This document shows positions 60,304-64,000 of a DNA stretch of 64,000 bases, piece by piece (the first letter of the stretch is position 1; every line of letters begins with the position of its first letter). Under the pieces are notes generated by a model. It saw nothing but the letters and a program-made list of their open reading frames with translations, ran no database searches and was not told the origin of the DNA. Position numbers and translations under genes: made by a program. Source of the DNA: Cristatella mucedo (taxonomy: Eukaryota; Bryozoa; Phylactolaemata; Cristatellidae); contig WPIO01000148.1 of NCBI GenBank assembly GCA_009760855.2, positions 250,001-314,000 of the forward strand. Reading direction: 5' to 3'.

Positions 60304-60770
60304 CTTGCTTCCCCAGTAGCCCTCGTCGGCTCAGTAATGCCGGCCCCTGAAGGCCGCGTGGGAGTCTCGGGGCTAGCACCGCCGGAGGAACAGCACATTG
60401 ATTCGTCATCGCTTTCTAACATAGAAACGTGCGAAAACAATTACGATGAGAACTTAGAAAGACTATTGGGGAGAACCCAATGTAAAGCGCACTAGATGAA
60501 GACGCGAAATCCTCGGTACGTCATCAACTGGCCTAATTCTCCGGGCCACTACCAGCACGCGGTCGCGAAAGATACGAGGGCTGCAGTGACGAGGCAACTG
60601 CCTACTGCACTAGCATTCGCCCAAAAATACTGCCAGAAGGGGCTCAAAGAACTGCACAACTAAAGGGTAACTAGAGCTGCGGAATGACGCGGGTGCTCAA
60701 TTCTCCGTCTTAGCTCTATGCGCCAGCCGTTGTCGTATTCTCTGTACGGGTTTTTTCAGTTTCCAATTGT

Positions 60771-61000
60771 GTAGTTTGAGTGTATGCCGGCTCCTCTGAT
60801 GAGCCTGCGATGTGGCATGGACACAGGCCGGTAACCGCTGGTGGCCAGATGGTGGATTCACCATCAGGATCGGCCGCTGCACAGTTGTGGTCCTCGATGA
60901 ATCATCGGGGTCAACCAGGGGACTGGAGGAGTGGAAGGAGACTCGAGTCTGAGGAGGGGGCGAAGGGAGTCGTGCGTCTTGCTGCTCCGCGCCTTGTGCA
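60771..61000 (+). mobile_element. LTR-like direct repeat, left copy
   Basis: Starts TGTAGTTTGAGTGTATGCCG and ends CGCCTTGTGCA (TG...CA). It matches 62,461-62,693 nearly base for base over the first 140 bp, then with small indels. Confidence 0.6.
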
Positions 61001-61203
61001 ATAAGCCATTGGCATTGTTCCAGCGTTGGGCCAGCGTTCCGCATGCCAAACCACAAGCCATTTCGTGGGATGGAGCCGATGAGAGAGCCCTGGGAGACGT
61101 CTTGCGCAGCGTCCTCAGGCTTCGACCGCTTCGGAGACTTCGTTGGCTGTTCGCTGCTGAACTTCGAGAGGAAGATCGAGAAAAGTGGCTGCGAACCGAG
61201 TGA

Positions 61204-62304
61204 GTGCCACTCGCTTCTGCTCCTCGCTCCTTGCGAGGCGGGGCCTTCACCTTTGCCTCGGGGCTCCGGCAGGCAGTTCAGGACGACTACGCCAAGCTGC
61301 GCGAGGCCCCAGTGAGGGCATTCACCTCGCCGGCCGGTAGAGCGCGATTGCTGCACGCTGATCGGGTAAAGGCTGGTCGGACTGAGAGGGCCGACAGGAG
61401 CGACCAGAAGCGGCAGCAGCGGTCACCGACTGTGTGCCAGGCGACAGAGGTATGTCAGGCTGCCACCCCGTGGCGGCAGGCAACGGCTATCAAAGCGGTG
61501 ACAACTATCAAAGTTGGTCAGGCTGCGATGGTATTTCACGAAGCAACGGCGTTGTGCGAGGCAACGGTCAGCGTTGTGGCTGAGGCGATGGAGAGTAAGA
61601 CGGTGCACGGAGAGGCGGCGGCGTCCGCGTGGAAGGCGGCGACGTCCGCGTGGAAGGCAGCGGCGTCCGCGTGGAAGGCGGCAGCGTCCGCGACATGGTC
61701 GGCGGCGTCCGCGCGGAAGGCGGCGGCGTCAGCGGCAGAACCGGCGGCATCCGGGACAGAGTCGGCGGCGTCCAGGTGGAAGGCGGCGGCGGCACCCGCG
61801 ACAGCGTCGGCAGCGGCGTCCGCGGCAGAGTCGGCGGCGTCCGCCAGAGAGGTAGTGGCCGGCGATGCAGCGCAAGCCATGAAGGTGACGTTGGCCAGCG
61901 ACCAGCCGGTGGGCTGTGACGCGGCACAGGCAGGAGAGTGTGTGCAGACCAAAGAGTCTGCACAGGCCGGAGAGTGTGTGCAGACTGAAGAGTCTGCACA
62001 GGACGGAGAGGCTGTCCAGGAGGGAGAATCTGTGCAGGCCGCAGAGATTGTGCAGGCCGGAGAGACTGCCCAGGTTGGAGAGGGTACGCAGGACGTTGAA
62101 GCAGCTGCGTATATCGGAGACGCGGCGGAAGAATCGGCAGAGGCGGATGGAGCGACGACGGTTGAGGTCCGAAAAACAGCGGCTGTGGACGTCAGCTCGA
62201 TGACGATGGCCGGTGGCTCACGTTGCCGCATTGGTCGCAAAAGGCCATGCACCAGCTCGCCTCTTGCGATCAGCCGTCAGGTAGCCTGTGGGGTCAGCTA
62301 TTGA
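61204..62304 (+). CDS. 366-codon low-complexity ORF inside the LTR-like element
   Basis: An open frame between the two LTR-like copies. Residues about 135-210 are an Ala-rich repeat of SAWKAA-type units. Residues about 235-300 are an ECVQTEESAQ-type repeat of 10-residue units. The rest has no recognisable domain. Other frames on both strands are also open across the repeats, so length alone is weak evidence. If real it could be a structural protein of a non-autonomous retroelement; no polymerase, protease or integrase motif is seen. Confidence 0.25.
   Translation: MPLASAPRSLRGGAFTFASGLRQAVQDDYAKLREAPVRAFTSPAGRARLLHADRVKAGRTERADRSDQKRQQRSPTVCQATEVCQAATPWRQATAIKAVTTIKVGQAAMVFHEATALCEATVSVVAEAMESKTVHGEAAASAWKAATSAWKAAASAWKAAASATWSAASARKAAASAAEPAASGTESAASRWKAAAAPATASAAASAAESAASAREVVAGDAAQAMKVTLASDQPVGCDAAQAGECVQTKESAQAGECVQTEESAQDGEAVQEGESVQAAEIVQAGETAQVGEGTQDVEAAAYIGDAAEESAEADGATTVEVRKTAAVDVSSMTMAGGSRCRIGRKRPCTSSPLAISRQVACGVSY
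61612..62090. repeat. Two minisatellites within the ORF
   Basis: 61,612-61,850: 18-24-bp units GCGGCGTCCGCGTGGAAG. 61,920-62,090: about 30-bp units GGAGAGTGTGTGCAGAC...TCTGCACAGG. GC-rich. Confidence 0.85.
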
Positions 62305-62460
62305 TGTTAGCTGCTATGTCGAGGATCTGTAGGGTCTAGTTTGTATCGTTTATAGATAGGCTCGTTCATTGCTGCTTAGATAGGCTCGTTCATGCTGCCC
62401 TGTACATTGCAGCTACGTGTGTTAGTGCTGCCAACTTGTGGCCTTAAGGTCAAGGGGGCG

Positions 62461-62698
62461 TGTAGTTTGAGTGTATGCCGGCTCCTCTGATGAGCCTGCG
62501 ATGTGGCATGGACACAGGCCGGTAACCGCTGGTGGCCAGATGGTGGATTCACCATCATGGTCGGCCGCTGCACAGTTGTGGTCCTCGATGAATCATCGGG
62601 GTCGGCCAAGGGACAGCCGGAGTCGAGGAGAGGAGACTCGAGTGTGAGAAGGGGGCGAAGGGTGTCGTTCGTCTTGCTGCTCCGTGCCTTGTGCAATA
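62461..62698 (+). mobile_element. LTR-like direct repeat, right copy
   Basis: Preceded by a polypurine-like AAGGTCAAGGGGGCG, as expected next to a 3' LTR. It ends TGCCTTGTGCAATAA where a LINE has inserted. The sequence that follows the left copy (CATTGG...GGGCCAGCGTTCCG) resumes at 63,541 after the LINE. Confidence 0.6.
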
Positions 62699-63542
62699 AA
62701 TAATAATAATAATAATTCACTTGATAAAGCGCCCTCAGAGAACTTAATCTCTCTCTAGGCGCTTTACATTTGCTGCAAAGTGAAATGCAATGGAATGGTA
62801 AGTAAAATCATGCTTGAAAAACAAACAAAATGAATAATATGGTTAGGGGTGACATGCACAGGGTCAGCATGCGACTGTGGTTAGTGGCAGCATGCACAGT
62901 GTCAGCACGCATAAGCACATCAAGGACGAATCACAGGGACCCACTAAATGCTGTCCTAAATAGGTGTGTTTTTAGGTTCCTTTTAAATGTGGTCAGGTCG
63001 GGGGATGTTCTGACGCAGGTCGGGAGAGAGTTCCAGGCTGTGGGAGCATATGAACTAAATGCACGGTCTCCAAAGGATTTAAGGTTTGTACGAGGTATTT
63101 CTAGACTGTTGGATTCCAAAAAGCGGGTGGTACGATGCTTGGCCTGATGGGGTAGTATATCTGACAGATAGGCTGGAGCCATAGAATGAAGGGACCTAAA
63201 AGTGAGCGACAAAACCTTGAAGTCAATCCGTTGCTTGACTGGTAGCCAGTGCAGGTCGGCGAGAAGTGGAGTAATGTGGCAACTGCGATGCTCACGACAG
63301 ACAAGCCCAGCTGCAGAGTTTTGCACCAGCTGCAATCGCCTGATCGCACATGCTGGTAGGCCAGTAAGCAGTGAGTTGCAGAAGTCGAGACGAGATGTCA
63401 CGAATGCATGGACCAACTTGGACATGGTATCTTTATCTAAACAAGCCCGAATTTTAGCAATGTTATGAAGCTGAAAATAGGCGGATTTGACTGTGGAGCT
63501 GACACGGTCGTCTAACGAGAGGTCGCTTTGGAATATGACACC
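62698..63542 (-). mobile_element. CR1/L2-type LINE C-terminal domain and 3' end, nested
   Basis: Minus-strand copy, open from about 63,540 through [20 protein letters not shown] to TAFSGSL and stop at about 62,931, 3' UTR, ATT tail at 62,698-62,715. It is 5' truncated at 63,540, inside the LTR-like element. Confidence 0.85.
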
Positions 63543-64000
63543 CATTGGCGTTGTTCTGGGCCAGCGTTCCGTAAGCCAAACCACAAATTGTTTAACCTAT
63601 TCGAGCAGATATTTTCCATCATGCTTTGTGGATCTCTTTCCCGATACAGGTTTCCACAGCAGGTGCCGATTTCCGCTGCGGCAACTTCAGCAAAAACACG
63701 TTATACTCCAGCAGCTCGTAGTCTTTCCATTACAAAGTTTAGCAGCTACCACCTCCCCAGCCGTTGCACTAAGCAGACTAATTAGCAAACTTGTTAGCTT
63801 GGTAAGGAAATAAGATTTGAATGAAGCCTCTTAAGAACCAACAGCTCTAGGTGCTGTCTTTAATGTAGCTAGAGCCGAATATCCTACAAATATATGCAAC
63901 TTTATCGAGCCAGGAAGAGAAATATTCATCATGACATCATATCCGCTACGTATAGGTAACTGATTAATACGTCCTTCGGGTACCAGTACTTACGGTTCTA
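63543..64000. other. Continuation of the LTR-like element, then unique sequence
   Basis: 63,543-63,588 (CCATTGGCGTTGTTCTGGGC, GCCAAACCACAA) matches 61,003-61,053. After that the two diverge. Nothing was recognised to the window end. Confidence 0.45.

Noticed and set aside
61536-62252. A 238-codon minus-strand frame
   Set aside because: Mirror of the GC-rich minisatellites; it has no start context or domain and overlaps the plus-strand ORF.

Overview
This is animal (invertebrate metazoan) nuclear DNA. The genes are split by short exons with GT-AG introns, and the introns are full of non-LTR retrotransposon remnants, tRNA-derived SINEs and long microsatellites. No bacterial or organellar feature is present. 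The species cannot be named from this sequence.

Layout. (1) 5,346-40,484, plus strand: the 3' half of an L-type (Cav1-like) voltage-gated calcium channel alpha-1 gene. I reconstruct 22 exons. All 21 junctions keep one open frame, giving 1,104 residues to a stop. They cover domain III from S4 on, all of domain IV, the EF-hand/pre-IQ/IQ calmodulin module and the distal C-terminal tail. Domains I, II and III S1-S3 must lie to the left of the window; I find none of their exons in 1-5,345. Two introns have GC donors. (2) 42,762-56,051, minus strand: a complete nine-exon ALG12 gene (dolichyl-P-mannose alpha-1,6-mannosyltransferase of the ER), 504 residues. The two genes are tail to tail, with 2.3 kb between stop codons and candidate poly(A) signals about 1 kb apart. 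(3) 56.1-64 kb: a GC-rich, repeat-dense block with two LTR-like repeat pairs, tandem repeats and a nested LINE. I see no recognisable host gene there.

Repeats. A CR1/L2-type LINE family (RT and C-terminal domain, TTATT-rich 3' tail) has about 20 copies on both strands. A tRNA-derived SINE family shares the LINE's 3' tail, a classic SINE/LINE partnership. A second tRNA-headed SINE, an unclassified dispersed repeat of about 250 bp, a 191-bp hAT MITE strongly resembling the horizontally transferred SPIN family, and a 1.25-kb AT-rich element with inverted ends also occur. Long CT/GA, CA/GT, CTAT and TATG arrays often start at retroelement tails.

The two host genes have no obvious functional link. 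One conducts Ca2+ across the plasma membrane; the other builds the N-glycan precursor that membrane proteins, including such channels, receive in the ER. Exon calls rest on splice signals, phase matching and recalled family sequences; no alignment was run.
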